From Halobaculum magnesiiphilum (GTDB lineage Archaea > Halobacteriota > Halobacteria > Halobacteriales > Haloferacaceae), in assembly GCF_019823105.1 (NCBI RefSeq), contig NZ_CP081958.1:558001-622000 (forward strand): 64,000 nucleotides of DNA, written 5' to 3'. Below are positions 16,279 to 25,443 of this stretch, piece after piece. Positions within the stretch are counted from its first letter, which is position 1. Each line of letters opens with the position of its first letter. The notes under the pieces were generated by a model. That model made no database searches. It saw only the letters and a list, made by a program, of their open reading frames with translations, and had not been told where the DNA came from. The position numbers were made by a program, and so were the translations under genes.

Positions 16279-17121
16279 TCACTCGTCGACGCGCGACGCG
16301 GGGCCGTCGGTCCGCTCGTCGTTTCCGGCTTCGGTGCCGGCATCGTCGCCGTCGTCGCCGTCCACTCGCGACTCGGTGTTCACGGCGTCGCCGGCGCGCT
16401 CGAACAGCGCCGCGAACTCGTCGCGGTCGGCGGCCGCCACGGCCCGCGCCGCCTCCGCGACCGCGTCGTCGCCGTCGAACGTCTCGCGGATGTCGGCGTA
16501 CACGCGTGGCTCGCCCTCGGTGACGGTGCGTGCGATCTCGGCGAGCGGCTCGGAGACGGGCGTGTGGAAGCGCTCGTCCACGTCGCCGGCGGCCAGGGCG
16601 TACGCGAGGACGGCGGTGTGGGCGCCCGTCTGGACCTTCGCCATCGCGTCGTCGTGCTCGGCCGCGGTCGTCTCGAACACCTCGTTGCAGACGGCCGCGA
16701 ACCGCTCGCGGACCCGATCGACGGTTCGGCCGGAGCGACCGGGGACGTACGCGATCCGGCCGGGGCCGCGCGGCGGCGCGAACAGCGGATGGAAACTGGC
16801 GTACTCGCCGGCGGCGTGGTCGGCCATCGCCGAGAGCGGCTCGGCCATCACGCCCGACACGTCGACGAGTGCCCCGCCCGCGGCGTTGTCGGCGTACTTC
16901 GCGACCGCGTCGGCGACGACGGGGATCGGCACCGCGAGCACGACGCAGTCGAACGACTCGTCGGTGTCGACCGGGACGACGCGGCCGTCGACGACGTCCT
17001 CGGCGGCGTCCATCGCGGTCTGGGGGTTCGTGTCCGCGAGCGCGACGCGCTCGCTGACCGGGCGGAGGGTCCGCGCGGCCCACCGGCCCATCTCCCCGGC
17101 GCCGACGACGAGCAGCTTCAT
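16279..17121 (-). CDS. tyrA: Prephenate dehydrogenase
   Basis: A 280-residue enzyme of the tyrosine branch, oxidising prephenate to 4-hydroxyphenylpyruvate with NAD(P). It begins MKLLVVGAGEMGRWAARTL, with the nucleotide-binding GAGEMG at residues 7-12. Further family features are AVPIPVVADAVAKYA, LVDVSGVMAEPLSAM and FHPLFAPPRGPGRIAYVPG. The last ~35 residues are an Asp/Gly-rich haloarchaeal tail. An upstream in-frame extension reads through a repeat-like Pro/Glu/Arg/Gly sequence and is rejected, so the start is ATG 17121. It belongs with the chorismate mutase and shikimate genes of this window although it stands on the other strand. Confidence 0.88.
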   Translation of the reverse strand: MKLLVVGAGEMGRWAARTLRPVSERVALADTNPQTAMDAAEDVVDGRVVPVDTDESFDCVVLAVPIPVVADAVAKYADNAAGGALVDVSGVMAEPLSAMADHAAGEYASFHPLFAPPRGPGRIAYVPGRSGRTVDRVRERFAAVCNEVFETTAAEHDDAMAKVQTGAHTAVLAYALAAGDVDERFHTPVSEPLAEIARTVTEGEPRVYADIRETFDGDDAVAEAARAVAAADRDEFAALFERAGDAVNTESRVDGDDGDDAGTEAGNDERTDGPASRVDE

Positions 17122-17198
17122 GCCGTTCGGTATCCGTGTGGCGACCGAAAGGGTATCGGTCGGGGCGACGGTGTCGCCACCCCGACTGTGGGGGCCCG

Positions 17199-17270
17199 GA
17201 GCTACTCCACGGCCGCGCTCCGGTGCTCCTCCACGGCCGCGTTCTGGAGCTACTCCACCGCCGCGATCCG
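17199..17270. repeat. Three tandem 24-nt repeats at the 3' end of a gene
   Basis: Units at 17199-17222, 17223-17246 and 17247-17270 share the pattern GNGCTNCTCCACNGCCGCGN. The third unit lies in the final codons of the minus-strand gene 17250-17666 and encodes its last residues RIAAVE plus the stop codon. The other two are imperfect copies of this 3' end placed just beyond the stop. They probably arose by slippage. Confidence 0.8.
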
Positions 17271-17666
17271 GAACCACTCCGACGGGAGTGTGTCGCCGCC
17301 GTGATCCTCGGCGGAACGGAGGCGCATCCGCACCTCCGACAGCGACACCGGATCGGCGAACCGCACGCCGACCAGCGTCTCCGAGTCGACCGTGCGCGCT
17401 TCCCCGCGGAAGTCGACCGCGCGGACGGTGACGCTGTCGGCACCGACACCGCCCTCGACGACCTCGAAATGCGCCTCCAGCAGTCCGGGCGCGACCTCGA
17501 CGATCTCGGCGCCGTCGACGTCGCTGGCGTCGATCTCGATGGTGTAGGTACGGACGCCGTCGGGGGCCTGCTGACAGACGGCGACGACGGCGTCGGTCAG
17601 TTCGTCTGCGTCCGCGTCGACGCCGGCAGCGTCGCCGGCGGTCGGCGCGTCGGGATCGCTCGTCAC
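17250..17666 (-). CDS. Conserved-type haloarchaeal protein, unknown function
   Basis: A 138-residue acidic protein, start GTG 17666, stop TAG 17250. After a disordered Asp/Ala-rich N-terminus (1-25) comes a compact alpha/beta domain with TYTIEIDASDVDGAEIVEVA, LEAHFEVVEGG and ETLVGVRFADPVSLSEVRMR, ending DTLPSEWFRIAAVE. I do not recognise the family. The start is one base from the stop of the M24 peptidase gene upstream on the same strand, so the two are almost certainly co-transcribed and translationally coupled. The 3' end overlaps a 24-nt tandem repeat, and copies of the last codons continue beyond the stop. Confidence 0.75.
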   Translation of the reverse strand: MTSDPDAPTAGDAAGVDADADELTDAVVAVCQQAPDGVRTYTIEIDASDVDGAEIVEVAPGLLEAHFEVVEGGVGADSVTVRAVDFRGEARTVDSETLVGVRFADPVSLSEVRMRLRSAEDHGGDTLPSEWFRIAAVE

Positions 17667-17667
17667 G

Positions 17668-18876
17668 TCACTCCACCACCAGCTCCACGGGGTAGTCGCC
17701 GGTGAGGTTCTCGTAGCCGTCCTCGGTGACGATCACGATGTCCTCGATGCGGACGCCGCCCACGTCGGGGTCGTACAGGCCGGGCTCGACGGTGATCACG
17801 TGTCCCGGCTCCAGTTCCTCCCCGCGGGGGTTGAGTCCCGGCCGCTCGTGTACGTCGAGGCCGACGCCGTGGCCCGTCGAGTGAATGAATCCCGTCTCGG
17901 TGTCCGGGTCCGAGCGCAGCGTCGGGTGGCCGGTATCCTCGTACACGTCGCAGGCGGCCGCGTGCACCTCGGCGCCCGTGGCGCCCGGTTCGACAGCGTC
18001 CAGCGCCGCCTCCAGCGCCTTCTCGGTCAACGCGAACCACTCGGCGATCGTGTCGCTCGCCTCCCCCTTCGCGAACGTGCGGGTCATGTCAGAGTGGTAC
18101 TTGCTCGCCTTCTCGCGCGGGAAGATGTCGACGATGATGCTCTCGCCGGCTTCGAGCGGGCCCGACCCGCGGTCGTGGGGGTCGGCGGCGTCGGCGCCGC
18201 AGGAAACGATCGTCTCGTCGAGCGCGCAGCCGTGCCGGAGGAGGGTGACCTCGATCTCCTCCTTGACGCGCTCGCTGGTGAGCGAGGTTTTCCCGCCGTC
18301 CTCGCCGCCCTCTCTCTCCTCGATGACGAGCGTGCCGTCGTCGGCCACGTCGGCCGCGGCGATCAGCTCCTCGGCGGCCGCCATGGCGGTCTCGTTGGCG
18401 TCGGTCGCCCGTCGGACGGCGTCCAGTTCCTCCTCGGTCTTCGTCGCGCGGACCGTCTCGATCACGTCGTCGCGGTCCACGTCGACGGCGATCCCCGCCT
18501 CGCGGAGGGCGTCGGCGACGCCGACCGGGAAGCGCTCGGGGACGAGCGTCGACTCGACTTCCAGGTCCGCCAGGAAGTCGGCGTACACGCCAGCCTGCGC
18601 CGCGGCCTGTCCTTCCTCGGCGGCCCGCTCGGCGTAGTCGTACGTCGACAGCCGCCCGACGGTGTCGGCGTGGGATTCCTTCTTCGCCCTCCCGTATTCG
18701 AGCCCGGAGACGAGCACGGCGAGCTCGTCGCCGGTGTAGGCGGTGAAAAAGGGGTCGGGGGCGTCGAACCCCGAGAGGTACAGCTGGTTCGAGTCGTCGC
18801 TTCCGGCGTCGATACAGTACGCGTCGGCGTCCGTCGCCGCGAGCAGGTCGTCGAGGGCGACGAGGCTACGTGTCAT
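17668..18876 (-). CDS. M24 family metallopeptidase (Xaa-Pro aminopeptidase-like)
   Basis: A 402-residue cytoplasmic peptidase of the pita-bread fold. The N-terminal ~150 residues form the creatinase-N-like domain. All five metal ligands are visible: Asp250 (IIVDIFPRE), Asp263 (YHSDMTRTF), His336 ([12 protein letters not shown]), Glu364 (TVEPGLYD) and Glu378 (RIEDIV). The protein probably removes N-terminal residues before proline or acts as a dipeptidase; substrate preference cannot be read. The start is ATG 18876 ([20 protein letters not shown]). The downstream gene begins one base after its stop. Confidence 0.92.
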   Translation of the reverse strand: MTRSLVALDDLLAATDADAYCIDAGSDDSNQLYLSGFDAPDPFFTAYTGDELAVLVSGLEYGRAKKESHADTVGRLSTYDYAERAAEEGQAAAQAGVYADFLADLEVESTLVPERFPVGVADALREAGIAVDVDRDDVIETVRATKTEEELDAVRRATDANETAMAAAEELIAAADVADDGTLVIEEREGGEDGGKTSLTSERVKEEIEVTLLRHGCALDETIVSCGADAADPHDRGSGPLEAGESIIVDIFPREKASKYHSDMTRTFAKGEASDTIAEWFALTEKALEAALDAVEPGATGAEVHAAACDVYEDTGHPTLRSDPDTETGFIHSTGHGVGLDVHERPGLNPRGEELEPGHVITVEPGLYDPDVGGVRIEDIVIVTEDGYENLTGDYPVELVVE

Positions 18877-18967
18877 ACTGGTGGATGTGGCGACCGGCGG
18901 GATAGTCGTTTTCGTCCCGGGAATTCGGCCGCGAACCCGCGCGAGCGCGCCGCGTCGCGCCCAACCG

Positions 18968-19147
18968 TCAGGTGCGCTCTGCTTCCGCCGGCCACCGTTC
19001 GCTGATCTCGCCGTTCATCGCGTACTCGAGCGCCCGCCAGACCTCCCCCGCGTCCCGGAGTCGCTCCACGCCGTCGATCCGATCCCCGGGGATCATCCCG
19101 CGGTCGAGGAGCTCGTCGAGGAGGCACTCCGCGTGCGATTCGTCCAT
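18968..19147 (-). CDS. 59-residue protein of unknown function
   Basis: From ATG 19147 (TTG 19153 would add two residues) to TGA 18968. The protein, MDESHAECLLDELLDRGMIP..., is predicted all-helical with an acidic N-terminal helix, a central GDRIDGVERLRDAGEVWRAL and EYAMNGEISERW near the end. The shape recalls a small helical adaptor but no family is recognised. AT-rich DNA upstream (about 19155-19190) can supply a minus-strand promoter (AATAATAC in minus-strand reading). It lies about 90 nt upstream of the M24 peptidase gene on the same strand. Confidence 0.6.
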   Translation of the reverse strand: MDESHAECLLDELLDRGMIPGDRIDGVERLRDAGEVWRALEYAMNGEISERWPAEAERT

Positions 19148-19330
19148 GAGCAATCATGTACTACATGTGTTGTATTATTTCTTCCCAACTATTTCGGTGT
19201 GTCACGTGTGGCCGTGTACCCCGTCAACAGGGCCTCTCGGGGACGATAAGTGACGAACAGGACTGTCGCCGAATCCGCAACCGCTGTCGCGGTCGGTACA
19301 CACTTGCCCGGCCGGGCGCACCTGCGCCAC

Positions 19331-20653
19331 ATGGACGCACACGTCTCCCCCTCGCGGGTCGCCGGCCGCGCGCGCGCCCCGCCGTCGAAGAGCTACACGC
19401 ACCGCGCGATCCTCGCCGCCGGCTACGGCGCGGGGACGACCGTCACGGACCCGCTCGACTCCGCGGACCCGCGGGCGACCGGACGGGCCGTCGAGGCGTT
19501 CGGCGGCGAGGTCGCGTGGGTCGGTGGGAGCGACACGGAGGGCGACGACGACGGCGGCGCGAGCGCCGTCGAGGTCGAAGGCTTCGCGGGGCGACCGAAC
19601 ACCCCCGACGACGTGATCGACTGTGCCAACTCGGGGACGACGATGCGACTGGTCACCGCGGCCGCCGGACTGACCGACGGCCTCGCCGTGCTCACCGGAG
19701 ACGAATCGCTGCGCTCGCGCCCGCAGGGGCCGCTCCTCGACGCCGTCGCGGGCCTGGGCGGCCGGGCCGAGTCGACCCGACGCAACGGGCAGGCGCCGCT
19801 GGTCGTCGGCGACGCGATGGCCGGCGGGACGGTCGCCATCCCCGGCGACGTGTCCTCACAGTTCGTCACCGCGCTCCTGATGGCCGGCGCCGTCACCGAC
19901 GAGGGGATCGAGGTGGATCTCGAAACCGAACTCAAGTCCGCGCCGTACGTCGAGATCACCCGCGAAGTGCTCGCCGACTTCGGCGTCTACACCGAGCGCA
20001 CGGAGACGGGCTTTCGCGTGCCCGGCGGGCAGACCTACGAGGCCGACGAGTACGCGGTCCCGGGCGACTTCTCGTCGATGTCGTACCTGCTCGCCGCCGG
20101 CGCGGTCGCCGTCGCCGAGGCCGAGTCGGTCGTCGTCGAGGGCGCCCGCCCGAGCGCGCAGGGCGACTCAGCGATCGTCGGCGTGCTCGACCGCATGGGC
20201 GCCGACATCGACTGGGACGAGGGCGCCGGCGAGATCACCGTCCGCGGCGGCGACCTCTCCGGGGTCGAGGTCGACGTGGGCGACACGCCGGATCTCCTCC
20301 CCACCATCGCCGTGCTCGGTGCCGTCGCCGACGGCGAGACGCGGATCGTGAACGCCGAGCACGTCCGCTACAAGGAGACCGACCGCGTCGCCGCCATGGC
20401 CGAGTCGCTGGAGGCGATGGGCGCCGAGGTGACCGAGACGCAGGACTCGCTGACGGTCCACGGCGGCGACTCCGACCTCGTCGGCGCGACGGTCCACGGC
20501 CGCGGCGACCACCGGCTCGTGATGGCGCTGACCGTCGCCGGCCTCGTCGCCGACGGGGAGACGACGGTCACCGGCGCCGAACACGTCGACGTGTCGTTCC
20601 CCGGCTTCTTCGCGACGATGGGGGAACTGGGCGCGGACGTGTCGGTGGAATAG
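19331..20653 (+). CDS. aroA: 3-phosphoshikimate 1-carboxyvinyltransferase (EPSP synthase)
   Basis: A 440-residue enzyme joining phosphoenolpyruvate to shikimate 3-phosphate. Family motifs are visible in order: [14 protein letters not shown] (about residues 17-30, with the substrate Lys), [17 protein letters not shown] (about 96-112), [39 protein letters not shown] and [16 protein letters not shown] 19331 ([20 protein letters not shown]) is chosen; an upstream in-frame GTG/ATG run adds residues without resemblance to the family. It works downstream of shikimate kinase (6708) and upstream of chorismate synthase (24202), with prephenate dehydrogenase nearby, so the cluster covers the last steps to tyrosine precursors. 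Confidence 0.94.
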   Translation: MDAHVSPSRVAGRARAPPSKSYTHRAILAAGYGAGTTVTDPLDSADPRATGRAVEAFGGEVAWVGGSDTEGDDDGGASAVEVEGFAGRPNTPDDVIDCANSGTTMRLVTAAAGLTDGLAVLTGDESLRSRPQGPLLDAVAGLGGRAESTRRNGQAPLVVGDAMAGGTVAIPGDVSSQFVTALLMAGAVTDEGIEVDLETELKSAPYVEITREVLADFGVYTERTETGFRVPGGQTYEADEYAVPGDFSSMSYLLAAGAVAVAEAESVVVEGARPSAQGDSAIVGVLDRMGADIDWDEGAGEITVRGGDLSGVEVDVGDTPDLLPTIAVLGAVADGETRIVNAEHVRYKETDRVAAMAESLEAMGAEVTETQDSLTVHGGDSDLVGATVHGRGDHRLVMALTVAGLVADGETTVTGAEHVDVSFPGFFATMGELGADVSVE

Positions 20654-20809
20654 GCCGGTTCCGTCTCCCGCGGGGCGACGACGCGTCGCTCCGCCGGCCT
20701 CGTCTGACTCGCCGGATCCGAGGAGCGGCGAGTCCGTCGACGCCGCGAGGCTCTCGATCCGAACAGCTTTGCTACTACACAACATACTTCACAGATCGGT
20801 GATCTACTC

Positions 20810-21334
20810 ATGGCAACCGAGGACGTCGGCGGAACCGTGGCTGAGCCCGACGAGGCGGTCGTCGAGGCGTTCCTGACGGCGTTCGTCGCCGGCGACGCCG
20901 ACCGGATGAGTGACCTCGTGACGGACGACTGCGTGCTCCACCGGCCGCGGTGGCCGCTCGATACGGAGGGTCGGGCCGCGATCGTCGAACTGACCGAGGG
21001 CAACGAGGGGAGCTTCGCTGACGTGACCGTCACGGTCGAGCAGTCCGTTCGATCGGGCGACCGCATCGCCGCGTACGCCACCGCGAGCGGGCACAACGTC
21101 GGGCCGATGCGGATGGAGGGTCGCGAGATCGCCCCGACGGGGCGGCGCTTCGAGGTGCCGCAGTTCGGCATCTACCGGGTCGAAGGCGGCCGAATCGCCG
21201 AGACCTGGGTGCTCGCGGACGCGCTCGGGATCGTCGAGCAGCTCGACAATCTCCCGACGGGACCGAGCGCGATGACTCGGATCGCGGTGAGGCAACTCCG
21301 GTGGCGCCTCGGCGGCCGACAGCGGCTCCACTGA
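20810..21334 (+). CDS. NTF2/SnoaL-like domain protein
   Basis: A 174-residue protein with a cone-shaped NTF2-like fold signature: a helical start (EAVVEAFLTAFVAGDADRMS, about 14-33), VTDDCVLHRPRWPL, DRIAAYATASGHNVGPM, and the late strands FGIYRVEGGRIAETWVLAD (about 125-143). The order matches SnoaL-like ester cyclase relatives, which are cytosolic small-molecule binding proteins or enzymes. A C-terminal basic tail (about 155-174) is unusual for the family. The substrate is unknown. It sits 60 nt before an iron-containing alcohol dehydrogenase on the same strand. Confidence 0.8.
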   Translation: MATEDVGGTVAEPDEAVVEAFLTAFVAGDADRMSDLVTDDCVLHRPRWPLDTEGRAAIVELTEGNEGSFADVTVTVEQSVRSGDRIAAYATASGHNVGPMRMEGREIAPTGRRFEVPQFGIYRVEGGRIAETWVLADALGIVEQLDNLPTGPSAMTRIAVRQLRWRLGGRQRLH

Positions 21335-21394
21335 GCGGCCGGTCCCCCTTCCGCCGTCGGTGCCGTTTTCGCCCGGGAGAGAGACGATCCGGCC

Positions 21395-22630
21395 ATGACC
21401 GACCTCGACACGCCGCCGTTCGCGTTCGACTACGACCCCGGCACGATCCACTACGGTCGCGGCCGTATCGCCGACATCGGCGACGCGCTCGACGAGCGCG
21501 ACCGCGACACCGCGCTCGTCGTCTGCGGCTCCAACGTCGCCGCCAACGCTGAGCTGATGGACGCCGTCGGCGACGGCCTCGGCGACCGCCTCGCGGAGGT
21601 GTTCGCCGGAACGACCACGGAGAAGCGCCTGCGGGAGGCGGCCCGCGCCGCGGAACGCGCGGACGACCTGGGCGCCGACGCATTCGTCCCGGTCGGCGGC
21701 GGCTCCAGCCTCGACGTGGCGACTGTCGCGTCGGTGCTTCGCGCCCGCGACCTGTCGCTGGCGGACGCCCGCGCGGAGGTGGCCGAGACCGGCGGCATCG
21801 CGACGCCCGAGGACCCCGCCTCCCTGACGCCGCTGTTCCCGGTGCCGACGACGCTCGCGGGGGCGGACCTCTCGGTCATCGCCGGCATCGCCGCCGAGGT
21901 CGACGACGGCGAGGACGGGGCGGACGGCACTCGGGTCGTCTCCACGGGCGTCGGCGGCCGCGACCTGATGCCGGAGGCGCTGTTCTACGACCCCGACCTC
22001 TTCGAGACGACGCCCGAGGGCGTGCTCGCGGGGTCCGCGATGAACGGCTTCGACAAGGCGATCGAGTCGCTGTACGCCGGTACCCGGACCGCCGTCACGG
22101 ACGCGACCGCGACGCGGGCGGTCCGGCTGCTCGCCGACGGGCTGCCGGAAATGACCGACGACCCGGCGGCGATGGACCGCGCGGTCGCCGGGGTCGTTCT
22201 CGCGCAGTACGGCATCTCGCGCCCGGGCGACATGACTATCAACGTGATCCACGCGTTCGGCCACGGCCTGCGCGACGCCTTCGGGATCCAGCAGGGGCTC
22301 GCGCACGCGGCGGTCGCCCCCCACGCGCTGCGGGCGATGGCCGACGCCGGCGTCGACCTCTCGCTGCTGGCGGCGGCCTTCGAGGTGGATGGCGACGGCG
22401 GCGACGGCGGCGTCGAAGACCCTGCGGTCGAGGAAGCGATCGCCGAGGTCGAACGGATCCGCGACGGGCTCGGCCTGCCCGCGTCGCTGTCGGCGATCGA
22501 CGGCGTCGACGCCGACGGGCTCGACGAGGCCGCGCGCGTGACCGCCGGCGACTCGCTGTTGTCGTACGCGCCAGACGGATACGATCTCACGGAGGCGGAC
22601 GCGCGGGCGGTGCTGGAGGCAGCGTTCTGA
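21395..22630 (+). CDS. Iron-containing alcohol dehydrogenase family protein
   Basis: A 411-residue enzyme of the Fe-ADH/dehydroquinate synthase-like fold. NAD-binding segment PVGGGSSLDVATVAS lies at about residues 100-114 and LFPVPTTLAGADLSVIA at about 149-165. The metal-site region contains NGFDKAIES (about 215-223) and IHAFGHGLRDAFGIQQGLAH (about 286-305), which supply Asp and His ligands. The insert of Asp/Gly repeats (DGDGGDGGVEDP, about 332-343) is a haloarchaeal feature. It probably oxidises an alcohol or reduces an aldehyde with NAD(P); the true substrate is unknown. ATG 21395 is the first in frame. Confidence 0.88.
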   Translation: MTDLDTPPFAFDYDPGTIHYGRGRIADIGDALDERDRDTALVVCGSNVAANAELMDAVGDGLGDRLAEVFAGTTTEKRLREAARAAERADDLGADAFVPVGGGSSLDVATVASVLRARDLSLADARAEVAETGGIATPEDPASLTPLFPVPTTLAGADLSVIAGIAAEVDDGEDGADGTRVVSTGVGGRDLMPEALFYDPDLFETTPEGVLAGSAMNGFDKAIESLYAGTRTAVTDATATRAVRLLADGLPEMTDDPAAMDRAVAGVVLAQYGISRPGDMTINVIHAFGHGLRDAFGIQQGLAHAAVAPHALRAMADAGVDLSLLAAAFEVDGDGGDGGVEDPAVEEAIAEVERIRDGLGLPASLSAIDGVDADGLDEAARVTAGDSLLSYAPDGYDLTEADARAVLEAAF

Positions 22631-22729
22631 TCCCACGAGGGGTCGGACGCCGTCCGGACCGGCGACAACCGAACTGAACCGACCCGGCGTTCACCAACCG
22701 CTTTGCCCCCTCGACACGGATCGGGTCGC

Positions 22730-24106
22730 ATGAGCGACACGGATTCCCCGCCGCGCCCGCCCGACGCCGTCCCCGGCCCGGACGGCCTCCCCGTCCTGGG
22801 CTCGTTTCTCGAGAACCGCCGCGACTTCTTCGCCTTCCGCGACCGCGTCGCCGCCGAGTACGGCGGCGTCGCGCGCTATGAGATCCTCGGACAGGACGTG
22901 ATCCTGCTGACCGACCCGGACCCGATCCGGACGGTGCTCGTGGCCGAGAACGAGACGTACGTGAAGGGCGACCTGTTCCAACAACAGCTCCGACCAGTGC
23001 TCGGCAACGGGCTGCTCAACAGCGAGGGCGACTTCTGGCGCCGACAGCGGCACCTCATCCAGCCGGCGTTCACCCCCGACCGCATCGCGGGCTACGCCGA
23101 CATGATGGTCGAGACGACCGACCGGACGAGCGCCCGCTGGGACGACGGCGAGGTCCGCGACGTGCACCGCGACATGATGGGGCTGACGCTCGACATCGTC
23201 GCCCGCGCGCTGATGGGCGTCGACATCCGCGATCGAACGCCCGCGATCGGCGGCGCGCTCGACACCGTGATGGAGCAGTCCGCGGGCGGGAGCCTGCTCG
23301 ATCTCCTTCCCCCGTCGGTGCCGACGCTCGGGCGTGAGAGGCTCCGCGAGGCGGTCGCCTCGCTCGACCGCATCGTCGACGAGCTGGTCGACGAGAAGCG
23401 CCGCGCGCTGCGGGAGGGCGAGATCGAACCCGACGCCGACGTGGTCTCGGCGCTCCTGACGGCCGAGGACGACGACGGCGAGCGGATGGCCGCCGAGCAG
23501 GTGCGCGACGAGGTGAAGACGCTGCTGCTGGCGGGTCACGAGACGACGGCGCTGTCGCTGACGTTCACCCTCCACCTGCTCGCGCGCCACCCCGACATCG
23601 AGCGACGACTGCTCGACGAACTGGAGGCCGAACTCGGCGACGACCCCGCCGGGTTCGACACCGTGCGGGATCTGGAGTACCTCGATCGGGTCGTCACCGA
23701 GTCGATGCGGCTGCTCCCGCCGGTTCACGGCATCCTCCGCGAGCCGACCGAGGACGTCGAACTCGGCGGCTACCGCGTGCCGGAGGGAACTCCCATCGCG
23801 ATCAGCCAGTGGGTCGTCCACCGCGACCCCGCCCACTACGACGACCCGCTGGAGTTTCGCCCCGACCGCTGGACCGACGAGATGGAGGCCGACCTGCACC
23901 CGTTGGCCTACTTCCCGTTCTCCTCGGGCCCGCGCCGGTGCGTCGGCGATCGGTTCGCCCTGTTGGAGGCGAAGCTGATCCTCGCGACGCTGCTGCGGCG
24001 GTACGCCTTCGAGGTCGTCGATCCGGTCGACCTCGAATCGAACCTGGAGGCGAGTATCACCACGCGCCCGACCGGACCGGTCCGAATGCGGCTTCACGAG
24101 CGCTGA
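22730..24106 (+). CDS. Cytochrome P450
   Basis: A 458-residue soluble P450 monooxygenase. The I-helix motif AGHETT is at residues 268-273, the K-helix ESMR at 324-327 and the heme-ligand loop FPFSSGPRRCVGDRFAL with Cys404. The N-terminus lacks a membrane anchor and starts with the proline-rich PPRPPDAVPGPDGLPVLGS typical of CYP102/CYP4-like soluble enzymes. ATG 22730 is preferred; an earlier in-frame ATG at 22703 lies in the spacer after the alcohol dehydrogenase gene. It needs electron partners that are not in the window. Neighbouring alcohol dehydrogenase on the same strand suggests a hydroxylation-then-oxidation pair, which is inference. Confidence 0.93.
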   Translation: MSDTDSPPRPPDAVPGPDGLPVLGSFLENRRDFFAFRDRVAAEYGGVARYEILGQDVILLTDPDPIRTVLVAENETYVKGDLFQQQLRPVLGNGLLNSEGDFWRRQRHLIQPAFTPDRIAGYADMMVETTDRTSARWDDGEVRDVHRDMMGLTLDIVARALMGVDIRDRTPAIGGALDTVMEQSAGGSLLDLLPPSVPTLGRERLREAVASLDRIVDELVDEKRRALREGEIEPDADVVSALLTAEDDDGERMAAEQVRDEVKTLLLAGHETTALSLTFTLHLLARHPDIERRLLDELEAELGDDPAGFDTVRDLEYLDRVVTESMRLLPPVHGILREPTEDVELGGYRVPEGTPIAISQWVVHRDPAHYDDPLEFRPDRWTDEMEADLHPLAYFPFSSGPRRCVGDRFALLEAKLILATLLRRYAFEVVDPVDLESNLEASITTRPTGPVRMRLHER

Positions 24107-24171
24107 CGGGGGCCGTCCGACCGATCCCGTCCGCCGCCTCCGCCCCGGCGGTTCTTCGGACGTTCGCCGCA

Positions 24172-24179
24172 TTTTATAC
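24172..24179 (+). promoter_or_regulatory. TATA box of the chorismate synthase gene
   Basis: TTTTATAC sits about 27 nt before ATG 24202, the expected spacing for an archaeal TATA box with a leaderless or near-leaderless transcript. It shows that aroC has its own promoter rather than relying on the P450 gene. Confidence 0.65.
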
Positions 24180-24201
24180 CGCCGACCCCCCGAACACGAG
24201 C

Positions 24202-25389
24202 ATGAACGGCAACGAGTTCGGCCGGCTGTTCCGGCTGACAACCTACGGCGAGAGCCACGGCGAGGCCATGGGCTGTACGGTCTCGGGGGTGCCCGCGGGC
24301 GTCGAGTTGGACGAGGAGCGCATTCAACGCGAGCTCGACCGGCGCAAGCCCGGCCAGTCGATGATCACGACCAGCCGCGGCGAGCCGGACGAGGTGCGGA
24401 TCAACTCCGGGATCCAGGACGGCTACACCACCGGCACCCCGATCGGGATGGTCATCCAGAACAAAGACGCCCGGTCAGGCAAGTACGAACCCTTCGTCAC
24501 CGCGCCACGTCCCAGCCACGGCGACTACACGTACTCGGCGAAGTTCGGCACGCGAAACTGGGGCGGCGGCGGCCGTTCCTCGGCCCGGGAGACAGTGAAC
24601 TGGGTCGCCGGCGGCGCCGTCGCGAAGGCAGTACTCGACCAGAGCGACTACGACGTACAGATCAAAGCGCACGTCAACCAGATCGGCGACATCGTCGCGC
24701 CGGAGGTCACTTTCGAGGAGATGCTGGAGCACAGCGAGGAGAACGAGGTCAGGTGCGCCCACACGGAAACGGCCGCGGAGATGCGGGAACTGATCGACGA
24801 GTACCAGGAGGCCGGCGACTCCATCGGCGGCGCCATCGAGTTCGAGGCGCGCGGCGTCCCGCGCGGACTCGGCGCGCCGCGGTTCGACGCCTTCCCCGCC
24901 CGCCTCGGCCAGGCGATGATGTCGATCCCCGCGACGACGGCCTTCGAGTTCGGGCTCGGCCGCGACGCCCGCGAGGTCACGGGACACGACCGCAACGAGA
25001 ACTGGGAATTCGACGAGGGCGACCACCCCGAAACGGTCAGCGAGGAGGGCGACCCCGTCCCCGTCGGCAACGATCACGGCGGCCTCCAGGGCGGGATCAC
25101 GACCGGCGAGCCGATATATGGCGAGGTGACCTGGCACGCGCCCACATCGATCCCGAAAGAGCAGACGACCGTGGACTGGGAGACGGGCGAGGAGAAGCAG
25201 GTGCAGGTCGTCGGCCGCCACGACCCGGTGCTGCCGCCGCGTGCGGTCCCCGTGGTCGAGGCGATGCTGTACTGTACGGTGCTCGACTTCATGCTGCTCG
25301 GGGGACGGATCAACCCCGACAGGCTGGACGACCGCCCCGGCGAGTACGACACCGACTACCACCCGAGCAGCCCCGGGAACGAGGAGTAG
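24202..25389 (+). CDS. aroC: Chorismate synthase
   Basis: A 395-residue FMN-dependent enzyme forming chorismate from EPSP. It begins MNGNEFGRLFRLTTYGESHG, with the first family signature (GESHG) at residues 16-20. Further signatures are RRKPGQSMITTSR (about 49-61), RPSHGDYTYSAKFGTRNWGG (about 98-117), the second signature GGGRSSARETVNWVAGGAVA and near the end AVPVVEAMLYCTVLDFMLL. The start is fixed by the family N-terminus and a TATA box 27 nt upstream. It completes the shikimate-to-chorismate segment with aroK (6708) and aroA (19331) in this window. Confidence 0.96.
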   Translation: MNGNEFGRLFRLTTYGESHGEAMGCTVSGVPAGVELDEERIQRELDRRKPGQSMITTSRGEPDEVRINSGIQDGYTTGTPIGMVIQNKDARSGKYEPFVTAPRPSHGDYTYSAKFGTRNWGGGGRSSARETVNWVAGGAVAKAVLDQSDYDVQIKAHVNQIGDIVAPEVTFEEMLEHSEENEVRCAHTETAAEMRELIDEYQEAGDSIGGAIEFEARGVPRGLGAPRFDAFPARLGQAMMSIPATTAFEFGLGRDAREVTGHDRNENWEFDEGDHPETVSEEGDPVPVGNDHGGLQGGITTGEPIYGEVTWHAPTSIPKEQTTVDWETGEEKQVQVVGRHDPVLPPRAVPVVEAMLYCTVLDFMLLGGRINPDRLDDRPGEYDTDYHPSSPGNEE

Positions 25390-25443
25390 CGGGAACGAAG
25401 CCGGAGGACGGATCGCACGCACCCGGCCGCCAGACTCCCCCTG

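Noticed and set aside
17122-17277. N-terminal extension of prephenate dehydrogenase.
   Set aside because: It reads through the 24-nt tandem repeat and gives a repetitive Pro/Glu/Arg/Gly segment, while the dinucleotide-binding start MKLLVVGAGEMG is at 17121.
20654-20809. Short spacer before the NTF2-like gene considered for a small gene.
   Set aside because: Open frames on either strand are short and of low coding quality; only promoter-like AT-rich DNA near 20770-20800 is seen.
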